Shown here piece after piece: positions 11,803 through 25,410 of a stretch of 64,000 nt of DNA; the stretch's first letter is position 1; every line of letters begins with the position of its first letter. The translations under genes and the position numbers were made by a program. The notes below the pieces were generated by a model. The model was not told the DNA's origin, ran no database searches, and was given only the letters and a program-made list of their open reading frames with translations. The stretch is from Mangifera indica (Eukaryota > Streptophyta > Magnoliopsida > Sapindales > Anacardiaceae), in the NCBI RefSeq assembly GCF_011075055.1, contig NC_058155.1, positions 9,147,537-9,211,536 of the forward strand. The letters are read 5' to 3'.

Positions 11803-13300
11803 CTACGAAGATTTACAGGAAAAGATTGCGCGAAAGAATTAGGATATCCAATTTTGTCAATAAATTCAACAATAAAACAAGCAGTCTAGAATACAATATA
11901 TGAATGCATATTGTTAAAGATGTAATTATATACTTGCAACCATAAATATTAAAGAATATATACAAGTTTATAATAAGAACTTCTAGGTTTTAAGTGTTTG
12001 GTTGGCCTCAGTTGCTCGGCAAGTAGGTTAAATTTTGTAAGTAAAGTATGGCTATGTGTTCAACTCACACTTTGAAGATAACATAGAATTATATAAGATT
12101 GAGTGAGCAATTTTATAAGAAGATGTTGGAAAAAAATCCAAATCCAATTCTGTAAATCAAAAATTGTAAATTATAGTAAATTAACATACCCAGAAGAAGT
12201 TGAATTCTTTGTTAGATGACTCTGCAACGTGATTGATTAATTTTCACAACACAATTTGTTATACTTTATCTCTAGATTCAATATAATTTTCTCTGTAATT
12301 GGGAAAACAGTATTTCTCTTCTATTCTGTGTATTTTGAAAAAAGGAAAAAACCGTTTTTAGGGTTTCAATATGTGCCCATCTACCTAATTGCAACTCTCT
12401 CCAACTACCATCAAGATAGTTAGCGTAAATAGGTTAAGTTGACCCTTCATGAATGAATCCAAACTTGATAAAAAATATGACATTTTTTCTTTGTGGCGAA
12501 GGTCAGCAAACTTCTACAATGACAAATTAAAAAGAAGAATAATGACACTAGATTAAAAAATTAATACGAGGGTGATATGTATTAGAAGTTGGATTAATAT
12601 ATGAAAGTGAAGTTGCAAGAGCGAGAGGGACCGATTTCAATGAGTGGGTAGACTTTGATTAATTGCTTTTCTACCAAGGCATTGATTTTGTATTTTATAA
12701 AATTAATCAATCTTTTCAGTGAAGCTTTGTACATCATCTTACGTATGTCAAATATTTTGAGTAGGCTGAAATTTGATTTTTCAGATTTACAAATTCCGAG
12801 TTAGTCGTCCTTGTCAAGGCAATATTTAAAATAGTAGTGTTATGTTATAATTTTTATATAAAATTTTATATAAAAATAATAATATATTATTATAAAATTA
12901 AATAATTAAAAATAAAATAATACTTAATTGTATAATAATATATTATTATTTGTATATAAAATTATGCATTTAATTTTATTATATTTAAAACACACCCTTA
13001 AGTTAAGTTTCTTTTCTTAGTATTGTATAAAAAATTATTCCAAATCACCATATCCCACTGAAACTTTTATAAGATGATATTTCTCACCCTTAAAGTTTGA
13101 AATTTCTATTTGTCCATCCATCATCCATGTTATTTGGTGAAAATTATTTGCTTTTCCTATAAATTATTAGGTCATTTTTAGTGAAATCAAGAAATCGCTT
13201 TAGACATTTAATATAAACGTCAATTAGTAATTTGTTCTTATTTTTATTGAATTTATGGGAAATACCCCTCTATTTCATCATCTATCATAATTGCTAAGAG
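11803..13300. other. Intergenic, no gene recognised
   Basis: AT-rich DNA without a credible coding region. It contains one foldback element (12840-12985, listed separately). Confidence 0.5.
12840..12985. repeat. AT-rich foldback element
   Basis: Positions 12866-12894 and 12931-12959 form a near-perfect 29-bp inverted repeat (TTATATAAAAATAATAATAT against its complement) with AT-rich flanks that continue the symmetry. It is MITE-like, but no defined target duplication was found. Confidence 0.5.
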
Positions 13301-13310
13301 AGTGCAAGTA

Positions 13311-14020
13311 TAGATGTCAATGAGTCGGGTCGGGTTGGCTCCAGCACAGCCCATTGGGCTAATGGACTGGGCCAGAGGCCCAAATAGTAACGGGTCTTTG
13401 GATCGGATCGATCCATTAAAATATAAAGGTCAAAGCCCAACCCATATAATAAGGGGCCTTAATTGGGCCTCCATATGATCATAAATAATAAAATTATGAT
13501 AGATAATAGGATATTCAATAAGAAAAGCAGTTGCCGTCATTGAATTTATTTGATATTAGATCTATTTATAATATTTTGTAATGATAAAATTAAAATAAAA
13601 TGAGATTAAAAATATAATAAAATAATTGAGATTGAGAGTTTGAGAGATTGAAAGTTTTAGAAATTTATAATTGTAATTGAAAGTGAAAATGAAAAATTTA
13701 ATAGGTTTTTATAGAGAAAAAATAAATTAATTAAATTTTTTTTATAAAAAAATTAAGCAAATGCTTGGAGAAGCAGAATCTGCTTCTCTTCTACCTTCTG
13801 CGAGGTGCTTCTGCCTCAAGGCAACAAGCAAGGAAATTTTTTTTTTAATTTTTTATAAATAGTATCGAGCCAGCCCATGGGTATAATATAAAGGCCCGAC
13901 CCTATAGGCCCATAGGTCTAGTTCGACACTCTACAGTGTCGGGTCAGATTTTATCGTGTCTGGGTTTTTTTTATACTTCAGGCTGGGCCTTCATTTGGCC
14001 CGGCCAAATTGACGTGTCTA
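13311..14020. mobile_element. Non-autonomous hAT element, about 710 bp, family D
   Basis: It begins TAGATGTCAATGAGTCGGGT and ends GGCCAAATTGACGTGTCTA, which pair as hAT terminal inverted repeats. Putative 8-bp target duplications are AGTGCAAG (13301-13308) and AGTGCAAC (14021-14028), one mismatch, with two extra bases TA next to the left end. Subterminal GGGCC/GGCCC repeats and an internal AAGCAGAATCTGCTTCT palindrome are typical. It encodes nothing. The 68-codon frame at 13936-14142 overruns the end of the element and is chance. Confidence 0.8.
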
Positions 14021-14028
14021 AGTGCAAC

Positions 14029-16690
14029 TATTGGAGACAATATCAGCTAGGGAAAAATAGTAGAATTAGCCATGGCCAAGAGGGAGATCATGGACAAAGA
14101 TGGAGAAGTTGCAAAGAAGTGGGAAGTACGATCATAACATGAAAGAAAAAGCAACAAATGAGGGAGACAAGACATGGTCATAATGAGAAAAGGGACACTA
14201 ATAACAACAAGAGATGCGTTAATATGGGCATTATCAATAAAGAGGTGAGATCAAATTTTAAAGTATTACAAAAGTTATACCTAATCTCTTGAATCTTATA
14301 TAAATCGTATCAACGTTGTTAAAGATCATATTTAAATTTTAAAAAATTTAGCTTTATAACCAATGGTGGTTAAGGGACAAAGAAGAAAAAAAAAAAGTTT
14401 GAGGTAAAATAAAAAATAAAAAGATAACCCATAAACTTTTGGAATTTTAAAAAATAATAGATCATTATTTCGTGAAAATTTGGGTAGAAATCATTCACAC
14501 AAAAAATAAAAACTGTTTTCACCACCTCATCCTATTTCTATCCCATTTTTTTATTAAGTTTCCATCAAATATTTATATGGTAGATGTCCAATGGAGAATC
14601 TAAATAATGTTAATTTAATTGTTTCTATTAATTTTGTTAATTTATGCATACTTATTTCTATCCTAATAACTTTGCAATAAGGTATAGTAGAGATGCCTTC
14701 ATGCAAATTCGAATACACAAAATTTGACAATGGATTGTTATAAAATATCATAATAATATTATATATATATATATATATATATTTTATACAAAATTTAGAT
14801 ACATAAATAATATATTTGGGTATTCTTACTTTTACCGTTCAAAATACCTTTTGAAGCTTTTTGTGGCCACACACAAGTTTGGTTTTGAAATCCATGAAGT
14901 GTTGATGTTAGGAAAAGGAAAAGGTCATACTGCATGGATTGTCAAAAGAGATGGGGTTCGAGGAGGAGCCAGAGAGAGAGGCGGGTTGTGTTTTGTTTTC
15001 TCGTACAGGATAATGGGAAATAAAAAATAATCAAGAAAATAAAAGTTGCGGCTGCAAATTGCGTATCAATTTGTTGCATCCCCACTCTATTAACCAACCT
15101 TATTTTCTCTTCTCTATAAGAGGGAGCTTGGCCTTTTGGTTGCTTTATGGATGAATTCGAGTTAAATTGAATTTGAATAAGAATTTATTCAAATTTAGTT
15201 TGTTCAAATTATTAAAGAAAACATTGTTGTCATTACAAAAATAAAAAAATAAAAAAGAATAATCCACCCTTAGCTCCTAGACCATGCCAACTAATTATGC
15301 AATGAGTGATTTGAACCAATCAAATATCTATTCGAATTTAAATAATTTAAATCAAATTCACCTTTAACTTTTAAACCATGATAACTAATTGTATTTATTA
15401 AAAGTTGGATAATATTTTCCTGAAATTAATTTTCTCGTTCACAAAAAAAAAAATCCCCCACCGTAAAGTAAAAATACATTTATATTAATTTTACAATATT
15501 TATTAAAACTAAATAATATTTCTATCCAAAACTTTGTCATATATCTTCATCTCTCGTTTATATAAATTAATGAAATTTACAATTAACAAATTAGTGAAAT
15601 GTAAATCAGATTAGATCACATCACTCGATGGTATAATTTGACTAGAATTACACCTAAGGTAGTGAAATTCAATCAAATCATACTTGAGATAGTTGATTGT
15701 GGCCAAATCGGTCATCGAATCACACTTAGACAATACTATTATGACTATTCATGACTTTTTTTTAAATTTTTTTTATAAAACTATATACAATAGATAAATA
15801 GTTATTTGTGTGATAACATATCATAATCATTTGTTCGAAGCTAGATCAATTAATCAAATAGGTAAAACTTTGAATCCATTACTATATTATCTATCATTAC
15901 ACTAAGTGAATAAAAAGTTTAATTTTTAAAATACCGTTAATAAATTTTAAATCTATACTTGTTTTTTTAGATATATTTATTTTTGTCACTTAAATTATTT
16001 ATACCAAAATATCATAACACATTATTATTAGGAGTGAGTAGTTAATATTAACGTTAATGTAAATAGACAAAATTATTCTTCTATCATTAAATTGTTTATG
16101 AAATTTTATGGGTTAAAAAAAAGGGCCAAAATATCATTCACTCCTTATTAAAAAATCAAGGTTAGGAAAACTAGGTAGGAACTTTTATCACACTTATAAG
16201 ATGTTTAAATTATTTATTTAAAGTTAATTAATTAATTAATTTCGAAGTAGCCTGGTTTTCTAGTTCTACGACAGAAAAAGAAAGTGCTGGTTACTGTCTA
16301 ATAGGGTTTGATTTAAGTTGAACTGAATTTAAACTCTATTTGACTTAATGATAATAGGGTTTGAGTTCGAGTTCAGACTCATCAAGTTCGTTATGCTTAA
16401 ATTCGAACTCGATTCAAGTTTAATTTAACTCATTTCAAATTTAAGTTTTTCATTAATTTGTTATTAAAATAAAGTCTTTTTAATACATATTGATCAAACC
16501 AATGTTATTTTTTATCAAAAATTTTAATTTATAAACTTTGACAAACAAATTCAAGTTCAGTTTGAGTTTAAAAATATTAACTTGAACTCATTCAAATTGA
16601 CTTAGGGCTGGTCTATTCGAACCGAACTCAAACAAGCTTGGCTCGAATCTAACCAAGAGAAAATAAAGTTGATGGGCTAAAGATTTTTTA
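14029..16690. other. Intergenic, no functional gene recognised
   Basis: AT-rich DNA with a (TA)11 microsatellite near 14761-14782. Segments at 15140-15370 and 16300-16655 have repeated TTCGAATT/TTGAATTCG-type words resembling decayed family-B hAT sequence. The right end would have been the promoter of the CRY1 copy. No confident motif was found there. Confidence 0.5.
16303..16653. repeat. Possible decayed hAT MITE related to family B
   Basis: The left side TAGGGTTTGATTTAAGTTGAA and the right side CTTGGCTCGAATCTAACCA are weakly complementary, and the interior is rich in GAACTCGA-type words. No target duplication was found, so the boundaries are a guess. It lies directly upstream of the CRY1 pseudogene start. 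Confidence 0.3.
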
Positions 16691-16699
16691 TTGGTGGAG

Positions 16700-19600
16700 A
16701 TGTCAGGTGGTGGTTGTAGCATAGTTTGGTTTGGGAGAGATGTAAGAGTTGAAGATAATCCAGCCCTTGCAGCTGGTGTGAGAGCTGGAGCCGTCGTTGC
16801 AGTTTTTATATGGGCTCCTGAAGAAGAGGGTTCTTATTATCCAGGGAGAGTGTCTAGGTGGTGGCTCAAGCACAGTTTGGCTTATCTTGATTCTTCTTTG
16901 AGGAGCCTTTGTACTTGTCTCATCACCAAGAGATACACTGACAGTGTTTCTTCTCTTCTTGAGGTTGTTAAAGCTGCTGGTGCTACCCAGCTCTTCTTCA
17001 ACCATTTATATGGTCTGTTTTTACTTCTTCTCTCTGCCTCAAATTTTTGTCCTTTTCTTGTCTTTCTTCATTTATTAATTTTTTATTCTGCTTTTGCATG
17101 TCTGTACGGAGATATATGTATATATATTTAAGTTGCTGTTTTGGATTGGATGATTATGTAATAATTAATTCTCTCACTGATGCTAATGAATGAACCACTT
17201 TCAATTAAGGATGACTTTGGACATTTAGTTTATACTCATTTGTTTTCTTCAGGTTGTCTGGTAGATAATCATCTTGATAACCCTATAGAATATTGATGAA
17301 TTTGGGCAGTGATCTGTTATTACTTATGCAGTTAAGTTTGAGTAGGTTCTTTTTGATAATTGGTTGAATATTGAGGGAATTTGTTTACTTTAATATGTTG
17401 TAATTTGTGCAGTTTGGTTCCATATGCTTGTAATTTCTTTGTCATCAGCTTAGGATAACTATAACAACAATTTGGATCCAACATTCGTGTTAATTCACTG
17501 TTTCTCAGACCCCTTGTGGCTGGTGAGGGATCACATTGCAAAGGAGCTTCTAACTGCACAAGGCATAGCAGTGCGCTCATTTAATGCGGGTCTGCTTTAT
17601 GAACCATGGGAGGTAAATGATGCACAAGGCCGTCCTTTCATGACATTTGCTGCTTTCTGGGAGAAATGCCTTAGCATGCCGTATCACCCTGATTCTCCAC
17701 TTCTCCCACCTAAGAGGATCATTCAGGTTTGAGTATAGTGTGACTCCAGTAATCCATTTTGTTTTTGGTGCATTATTCTTTAGCTGACTATAAAGGGATT
17801 TGATATTGTTATACTCAAAATCTTGAGCTTCAACGGAAATAAGATTTTATAACTTCACTAGAACTCCAATATAGAGAATATTCGAAAGATTGTCAGGCAC
17901 ATTTGTATAAAGTGACATGGAATGAGACATCAAGAAAACTTGTGCATGCAGAATTTATATATTACCATTGATAGTGCTAATCATGTAGCGAAATAAAGTT
18001 TGTCTAATATTTTGTTAAAAGACCTAATAAAGGGCACGTTTAAAAGGAGACTTTTCCAACTGATTCTTTAAAAAACCTTAAGGCCTGAGCAATAAGCTAT
18101 TTTATTAATCAAAGTACTTTTTTCTTTTGGGTTCCCATAGATACTTCACTCCTGGCAACAAACACATATTACATTCAGAAACATTGGACACTGTAAACAC
18201 ATTTAGGCTTGCACCTCATTCTTTAAGTTTCTGATTCAATTGGATTAATATATTACTAAGAATAATGTAGCAGAGATTGATCTGTTCGCTCTATTTATAC
18301 TTTTATAAAATTTCACTCTCTGCTTAACATATAAAAAGGTTACAGCTTCAGCCCTCTCCTCCCACCCCTCCCCTGATCTCAAGATAAAGCAGACATACAG
18401 TTTGCCAATTCTACATGGATGTATGTTGTTCTCTACATGATAGCACAAACATTTTCAATGACCAGCTACTTGGAACATTCCTTAAATGTATGGATGTGGG
18501 AAGGATACAGTGGCAACCTAATTAATTTTGCTAAGATTATCAATAATGCTCACTGGTAGGCTCACTAATTGTAAAGCTTTAGTAGGGTTTAGATTTTTAT
18601 TTCTTCTCATTTCTTAAACTTGTCTTATGGATAGCATGTTTGACGTCTTTTTGTACATTTTTTAGTTCATCTCTCTTATATATTCTTTAATTCAACTTCT
18701 GCTGCAGCTACTATTGCTTCTAACATTGTTTGCTGTTATTCAGGTGATCTATCGAGGTGCCCTTCAGATACACTAGTGTTTGAAAATGAATTAGAGAAAG
18801 GGAGCAATGCACGTCTTGCACGAGCATGATCACCTGGGTGGAGCAATGCTGATAAGGCTCTCACTACATTTATTAATGGGCCTTTAATTGAGTACTCTAA
18901 TAATCAGAGAAAGGCTGATACTGCCACAACCTCATTTCTTTCTCCACACCTGCATTTTGGGGAGGTGAGTATGAGAAAAGTCTTCCATCTTGTCCACATC
19001 AAGCAGGTTTCCTGGGCCAATGAAGGGAACAGGGCTGGTGGTGAGAGTGTGAACTTGTTTCTTAAGTCAATTGGTCTTCCGGAATATTCAAGATATATGA
19101 GTATTAATCATCCTTACAGTCATGAAAGGCCTCTTCTTGGGCACCTTAAGTTCTTTCCTTGGGTTGTCAATGAAGGTTATTTTAAGGCATGGAGACAAGG
19201 CTGAACTGGCTATCCACTGGTGGATGCTGGCATGAGAGAGTTGTGGGCCACTGGCTGGCTTCATGATCGGATATGAGTTGTAGTTTCTTGTTTCTTTGTA
19301 AAGGTTCTTCAGCTCCCTTGGAGATGGGGAATGAAGTATTTCTGGGATACCCTCTTGGATGCAGATTTAGAGAGTGATGCTCTTGGTTGGCAGTACATAT
19401 CTGGCACTCTTCCTGATGGTCGTGAATTTGACCGGATAGACAATCCACAGGTTTTATGATAATTTTAATAAATCTAGTGCAGCTTTGTTCTCTTAATTGG
19501 AATATCAAACATGTACTAATATGAACCTCTATCTCTCTGATGACTATGAGTTTGACCACATATACAATCACATGAATGCACCATATTTTTTCTTCCTTTA

Positions 19601-20949
19601 TTTAGCCTTTGCACAGATTAGATATAGAATGTACTAGACATCCCAATGCCTGATCTTCACGATTTTTAGCAGCAAATTTGATCCTTCTTTCTGCAGTTTA
19701 TATTAATTAATTTTTTCTTTTTTTGAGCTGTATTTTCCCCTCCGAGATTCTGCCTAATTTTAACATAGACAATTTCTGTTAATTTTTGCATTGCCTTTTT
19801 TCTTAAACATCCCTGATTGTCTTCTGGTTTCTGACAACTGAAGGTCAGTACCTGTTCCTACTCTTGGGCATAACCATATGAATCTAATATCATATTTAGA
19901 AGCAACTCTGGAGCTTGTGTTGCTGAATTTACTTAAAAAAAATTTTGTGTCATAAGTTTGCTGAGTGATCTGGGAATCTATTTTTCCTTCTGTTGTTCTG
20001 CCTTCTTAAAGCATATTTTTGGTTCTTAAAAGCATAAGAAAAAAGTAGGAACAATTCTGGAATCGAGTTGTTTATGCTCAAAATTTAATTCATGTGTTAT
20101 CAGCTACTTAACTTCTGTGATGATAGACTTTCAGTATAAAAATGTTCTCTCATTGTTACTAACAGTTTGAGAATTACAAGTTTGACCCCAATGGAGAATT
20201 TGTACGAAGGTGGCTTCCTGAACTTGCTCGACTGCCAACTGAATGGATACACCACCCATGGAATGCACCAGAGTCTGTACTTCAATTGAGCTTGGATCCA
20301 ATTATCCTCTCCCCATAGTGAGTATAGATGCAGCCGAAGCCAGGTTGCAAGAAGCTCTTACTGAAATGTGGCAGCAAGAAGCAGCTTCAAGAGCTGCAAT
20401 TGAGAATGGAACTGAGGAAGGTCTTGGAGACTCATCTGAAGCTGCTCCAATTGCCTTTCCGGAAGACGTACAAATGGATGAAAACCATGAACCTGCTAGG
20501 AACAATCCTCCTACAACGACTTGGTGTTATGACGATTAGAGGGTACCGAGCATGACTTCTTCTTTGGTGAGAGTTGAAGAGGAAGAGTCTTCCTTGGATC
20601 TTCGAAATTCTGCAGAAGTTCCTGGAAATGTGAATGTAAATGTAAATCAAGAACCTAGAAGAGACACAGTAAGCCAAGGGGTTCTACCAACATTTCGTGA
20701 CAACCCCCCTTTGCCACCATTTAATATTACATTAGGTCTGTGAGATGCTGAAGACTCCACAGCTGAATTCTCTAGTACCAGTGGAAGAGAGAGGGATGGA
20801 GGAGTGGTTCCCATTTGGTCTCCTCCAACTTCTACTTAGAACAGTTAGTAGGTGATGAAAATGGCATTGGAACAAGTTCATCATACTTGCAGAGGCATCC
20901 ACAGTCTCACCAAAAAACGAATTGGAGGCGGCCTTCTCAAACTGGGTAA
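16700..20949 (+). pseudogene. CRY1: Cryptochrome 1 (CRY1) pseudogene with introns retained
   Basis: Exon relics at 16700-17012, 17509-17726, 18744-19450 and 20166-20949 match a plant CRY1 from start to end. The photolyase-related N-terminus begins MSGGGCSIVWFGRDVRVEDN. The FAD-binding region includes YSRYMSINHPYSHERPLLG and LGWQYISGTLPDG, and the C-terminal extension keeps DAS-domain pieces (SSLVRVEEEESSLDLRNS, EDSTAEF). In-frame stops lie at 18827, 19202, 19274, 20537 and 20741. Frameshifts include an apparent loss of about 10 bases near 20285, another near 20838, and probably one base lost at the exon 2 end. The stop at 20537 falls in the DQXVP motif. A working CRY1 is a blue-light receptor. 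This copy cannot make one, although a truncated N-terminal product is conceivable. Retained introns mean a DNA-level duplicate, not a retrocopy. An intact paralogue presumably lies elsewhere. Confidence 0.92.
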
Positions 20950-21915
20950 GAATTCTTTGAAGCATTTGGCAAGTTAGTAACTTCAATTGACAGCTTTTCT
21001 TTTTCTTGAGATTAAATATGCCTGATCTGAAGTTATATTTGTTACTAATATAGAATTCCTTTAGGCATTCCAATATGCCACGTTATCAAGTGGAACAATT
21101 GCCATTCAAAGTGCTTGCAATCATGTTTATGTCCACTGGGTGAATGGATTTTATTATTCTTGACCTTGAATCTTTATTCTCTTAATAGGAGAAATATATG
21201 TACATGACTTGGACTGGAAGCTGGTAAGGTTGAGTAAGAAATAATTCCCAATACTGTCGGCCCGAGATGATAAAGCATTATCAAACATTTATCTTATCTA
21301 CCCACTAGTCTAAAACTGTTAGGCAGTCACCTTCTATGTGCATGAAACATCAAATTAGTACAGGCATCTTAGTTTGCTACCCTTTTCCTTCTTGTACCAT
21401 ATACATAGGTCTGCTGTATAGTATTTGTTGTTCACCAAAGGGAGAGAAGAGTCATGGAAGGCATGTGTAGTCCTCTAATAAATCCAGGTTTGTGCTTTTT
21501 CAGTTGATTGGGCAGGTTTTTTATTGTAGTAAATGGTTATGACATCTTCGTATTCTTCCTGTAGTTTAAAGAAGTAAATTTTAACTGCATTATGACAGGT
21601 CTCAAAAGTTTACAAAGTGGTTCCTATTTGGAAAAGGCTGCCACATGGTAAATGGACTTCTATATTTTCTGATTAGTTTTTTGTGTATCTTTCCAAAAAA
21701 AGAAACAAAATTAAATCCAATTACATATGAGTAACAAGGTCTTTTGGTGGAAGATAATTTGAACAGAAAGGCAACTTGACACCCCTAGATTGGCGGTGTC
21801 CAGCATGAGCTGTTATTGTCCAGAGGAGGGTCTTGATGATCTATGGATGAGCATGCAGATAAAGTTGACAGTACATGCTTTTGGTCCCTAGAGGCTTTTG
21901 TTTTTCAGGCGAAGT
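20950..21915. other. 3' flank of the CRY1 pseudogene and intergenic DNA
   Basis: No coding resemblance was found. Part of this is probably the former 3' untranslated region of the CRY1 copy. Confidence 0.4.
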
Positions 21916-21919
21916 ACTC

Positions 21920-22058
21920 TTAGTATACTACCAAGGCTGCAGCCATAGGTTCAATAATAGGGACGACAATGTACACCATAGGACTCTTGTAAACACCAGA
22001 AGCGACAGCAGGACCTAAACTCCTTGCAGGATTTAAGGAAGCCTCAGCCATCTTCCTC
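21920..22058 (-). pseudogene. Aquaporin (NIP-like) gene remnant
   Basis: The minus strand reads DSRKMAEASLNPARSLGPAV then ASGVYKSPMVYIVVPIIEP and ends at a stop at 21920-21922. The NPARSLGPA segment is the second NPA box of MIP-family channels, and the following VYIV.P.I pattern fits the last membrane helix of NOD26-like proteins. The DSRKMAE piece resembles the loop normally found about 25 residues earlier, so it appears fused to the NPA box by an in-frame deletion. No further exons were recognised. A 40-odd-residue relic cannot form a channel. Confidence 0.55.
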
Positions 22059-25000
22059 GAATCCTTCCACTAAACTTTGCATAATAAAATTTTACTTTCA
22101 TTACTGGCAATTATATTTAGCCCAGCATCATCCAGCCAAGAAGTAAATAACAAGCTAATAATTATTGCAGCAGAATAGGTTAGCTCTTATTCTCCAACTT
22201 CCTTCATTGTCCTTATTCCAGGGCCAGCTCATGGCTCCCATACGATTCTTGCCCAGTGGCCCAACTGACTTCTAACAAATTACTGATGCTTCTCAAATGA
22301 CATCTTGGGCTTCTGCATCTGTAGTTTGGTCATCAACACACTCCTTGATTCGTTTGTGGGCCAAACCCATGTCCAAAGTGAGTCCAGACCAGCTATCATC
22401 CAATCATTCGTATATCGTATTATACGATATATGTATGGTATCATATTAATTTGATACACTTTAAGATACATATCATTTTTTATTTATATCATATCATATA
22501 GCATTGATAGTCATACTTGGGATGACACATGGTTCATAACCTTGACTATGTAAAAAATACCGGATAAGGATTCCTAACAGATAGATCATGACCTGTCAAA
22601 CCAAATCTCAAGCTAATTCCACTAGAGTTCACAAAACAAGGCGTGATCAAGAAACATTTTAGATTGTTTTGGTACTCACTTAAATACAGGCATGGGCATG
22701 ATTGACAAGTCGGATGAACCAATCTACCAAAAGTCTTAAGCTGAAAGGATATACACAATACAAGGAATTCTGAACTTTTACCCATCTAGCATTGAAAAAT
22801 GGACATGAATGAATGTTGGACAATTTCTAGGCGTTTTCTGCAACATCCATCCAACATACAAAATTAGAAAACACCATTTATCAAATAAAGTTTTACCATT
22901 TTCAGGTTTATGGGTAACCCTGAGTTATTCATGTTGTAACCTCTCTTTATGTAGTTGGTACTAATTTCTTTAAGAAAATACTCATTAAGGCATTGTAAGA
23001 GTAAGATCAGTATTGTTTTAAAATTTTTTAAGAAATCATGTAATGCTCTAAATTGTCGTCAAGAATAATCTTTTAAGCCTTTGACTCATAAAAAAGTTCC
23101 CACCTCCCTGCAATTTCCGAGAAATCAGGATTCTTCACCTATCAACTTGTTTTAATCTTTTTAAAGTTTTGTAACTTTATTTTTACTGAAAATTAATATG
23201 CTTCTGCTTTCTCAGAAAGTATTGTCCCATTAACAATTGATGCATAATAAATTTACTATATTTTAATAAAATTATGCGTATATATTATTAGTATATAATT
23301 TGAGTATACAGATGATATGTAATCATATAATTTGATGATTTTGAATTAAAGATAAAGTAACACTCAATCACATAATTACGCATTATATATGTACATAAAT
23401 TGTGTACAAAAAGTGTATACACATAGCATCGCTTCGAAAGTAAGGACAATAATAGCATGACTCAGAGCAAACTCTGATGTACACCTTAATAATGTAATGT
23501 TTCTTTAGTTTTTAGTGGGGGAGAGGAGACAATGGCTAGTTTCATATCTTTTATCTAAATTATGAAGAATCTTACAGTGACATCTTTGGTGTCATACTAA
23601 GAAGCATGAGAAAGAGGAATCATGAAATTCCAAGACTAGAAATCGTTCCTAGTTTCTTTTATTATAGGGCATAAAGCCTAAGTTGATAATTTATGGTATT
23701 TTCTTGTATAGACAGAAGCATCAAGATGAAGTTACTGAAATTTTATATTTGGGAAGCAGCATTGGATTCGATACAGGCCACTGTATAAGTCAACACTTTA
23801 TTTTATTCCTGCAAATTAAAGAGATTAACAGGGCACTCAATTAGACACTCAAATGATTTGATGAACACTATAGGAAAAGGATTTCTGGTCTTCTGGGTTT
23901 AAAAGTAAATATTAGAACAGGCAGAAACTTAATTGAAGAATTGCTTTTTACATTTAATCAGTAGTCATAAAAGTGGGCTCTTATGGAAGAGAAGAGGTAG
24001 CTCCTCAAAGAAGTAAACTTATGGAACAACCCATGTGGGAAGGGGAGCCCATTTTTTGTTTGTTTACTTTAAAGATAAAGAGATAAAAGCAAATGGTTGT
24101 CATTTTTATGCAAAGGATCAATTCAACTGGAAGAGAATGAATGAAAGACTAGCCTGTGACAGTAAAAATTATTACTTTTCCAATCAAAATTATACATGCT
24201 TAATTATGAACCGAACAGGGTAGATGCACCATGAAAAATTCTGTAAAACAATGTTGGTTTCAATCAGAAAAAAGGTTTCTTGAAATCACCAAATGTAGCT
24301 GAAAGTTGGGAAGGAAAAGTGTTATTGAATATTCTATAAAAGCTCATGATAACAAATCTTGGTCTTGTTTAAAAACTTGGGTAAATAATGACAGGTTGTA
24401 AGATGCGTGCAGAACTTCCTAAACAGAAACGGCAAGGATCATCCTACCATTGTCAAGATTGGACAAATTCAACTTGCTTCGTGTTCCTAACAAAATATGA
24501 CACGTGCATTAGCAAATTTAAAACCTGGTAAAACATTTAATCATTTCTAAATTTTGTTGTCGACATTATTCAATGAATAATAATAATAACAAAAGCATGG
24601 AGCAGGGGAATAAATTCTTTGACTTCTAATATGGTTAGCTGGAAGACAGATTCCGGTGCTATAATAATCAAAGGCAAGAAAAAAGGATTTATGTTATCTA
24701 TTTGATTAGTTCTAAAGGAAAATTATAGGAAAAATGAACTAAAATTATAAAATCAAACCCCAAAAAGAAATCAGAATGGTCATAATAATACCGCAATCAC
24801 AATTTCACAAACAAAAACATAGGCTGAGTCGAAGAGTCAATAAATTTTGCTGGGTCGTAGTCAAAATAGGCATGACGTGTCAAATTCTTAATAAATCTAA
24901 GAGATGTTTTTTTAATATATCTTTCTCGGAAATCGTGAAATAAAATATGGAAGTGAAGAGCACTTGTGTTTTTCAAAGAGAAGATTAAGTGCTTGCAGGG

Positions 25001-25400
25001 TCATTCTCTAATGAAGTTACTCTGTCAAGTTTTTGCAGTTGGCAAAGCAAGTTTTCCCTTCTCATAAGCAAGCTATGGTCCCATTAAAAAATATCCTTTT
25101 ATGCAACTTTCAACTTTCTAACACAAAAATTTCAAGCCAAGGGTTGGGTAGGGTAGGTGGACCGTGGACAACAATTTTAACCTGTTTCTGGTGAATAAAC
25201 AGCGAAATTACGGTGGAAAAGCACTTGCATTGAAGAGGTTTGAATTTAAATCTGGCTTCATTGGTTGGAACTGGCGGAAAAGAAACTGATAAAAGTATGA
25301 GGAAACAAAGAAAAAGAAGACTAAATATTTAAAGTACAAGCACAGCAAAGTCAACAGGAAAGAAGAATGAGAGTCTACTATTGTGGCAGCGGTTTTGCTT
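22059..25400. other. Intergenic upstream of the PP2C gene
   Basis: About 3.3 kb with no recognised functional gene. It contains one family-A MITE (23268-23430) and an AT-rich, partly palindromic stretch near 22405-22500 resembling one near 48530-48640. The 62-codon plus frame at 24035 has no family resemblance. The right end is the PP2C promoter. Confidence 0.5.
23268..23430. repeat. MITE, foldback family A
   Basis: The core GATTTTGAATTAAAGATAAA followed by ACTCAATCACATAATTACGC is nearly the same as in the copy at 11.7 kb. The inner arms (GTAATCATATAATTTGA and TCAATCACATAATTAC) are complementary. Ends are approximate. Confidence 0.55.
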
Positions 25401-25403
25401 TAG

Positions 25404-25410
25404 TATAAAA
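25404..25410 (+). promoter_or_regulatory. Candidate TATA box of the PP2C gene
   Basis: TATAAAA followed within about 60 bases by a long CT-rich stretch typical of plant 5' leaders. The leader continues to a donor at 25728 (ACAAGAG|GTAATTTT). A 600-base leader intron then ends at the acceptor TTAACAG, 26327, 19 bases before the ATG. Transcription start is inferred. Confidence 0.5.
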
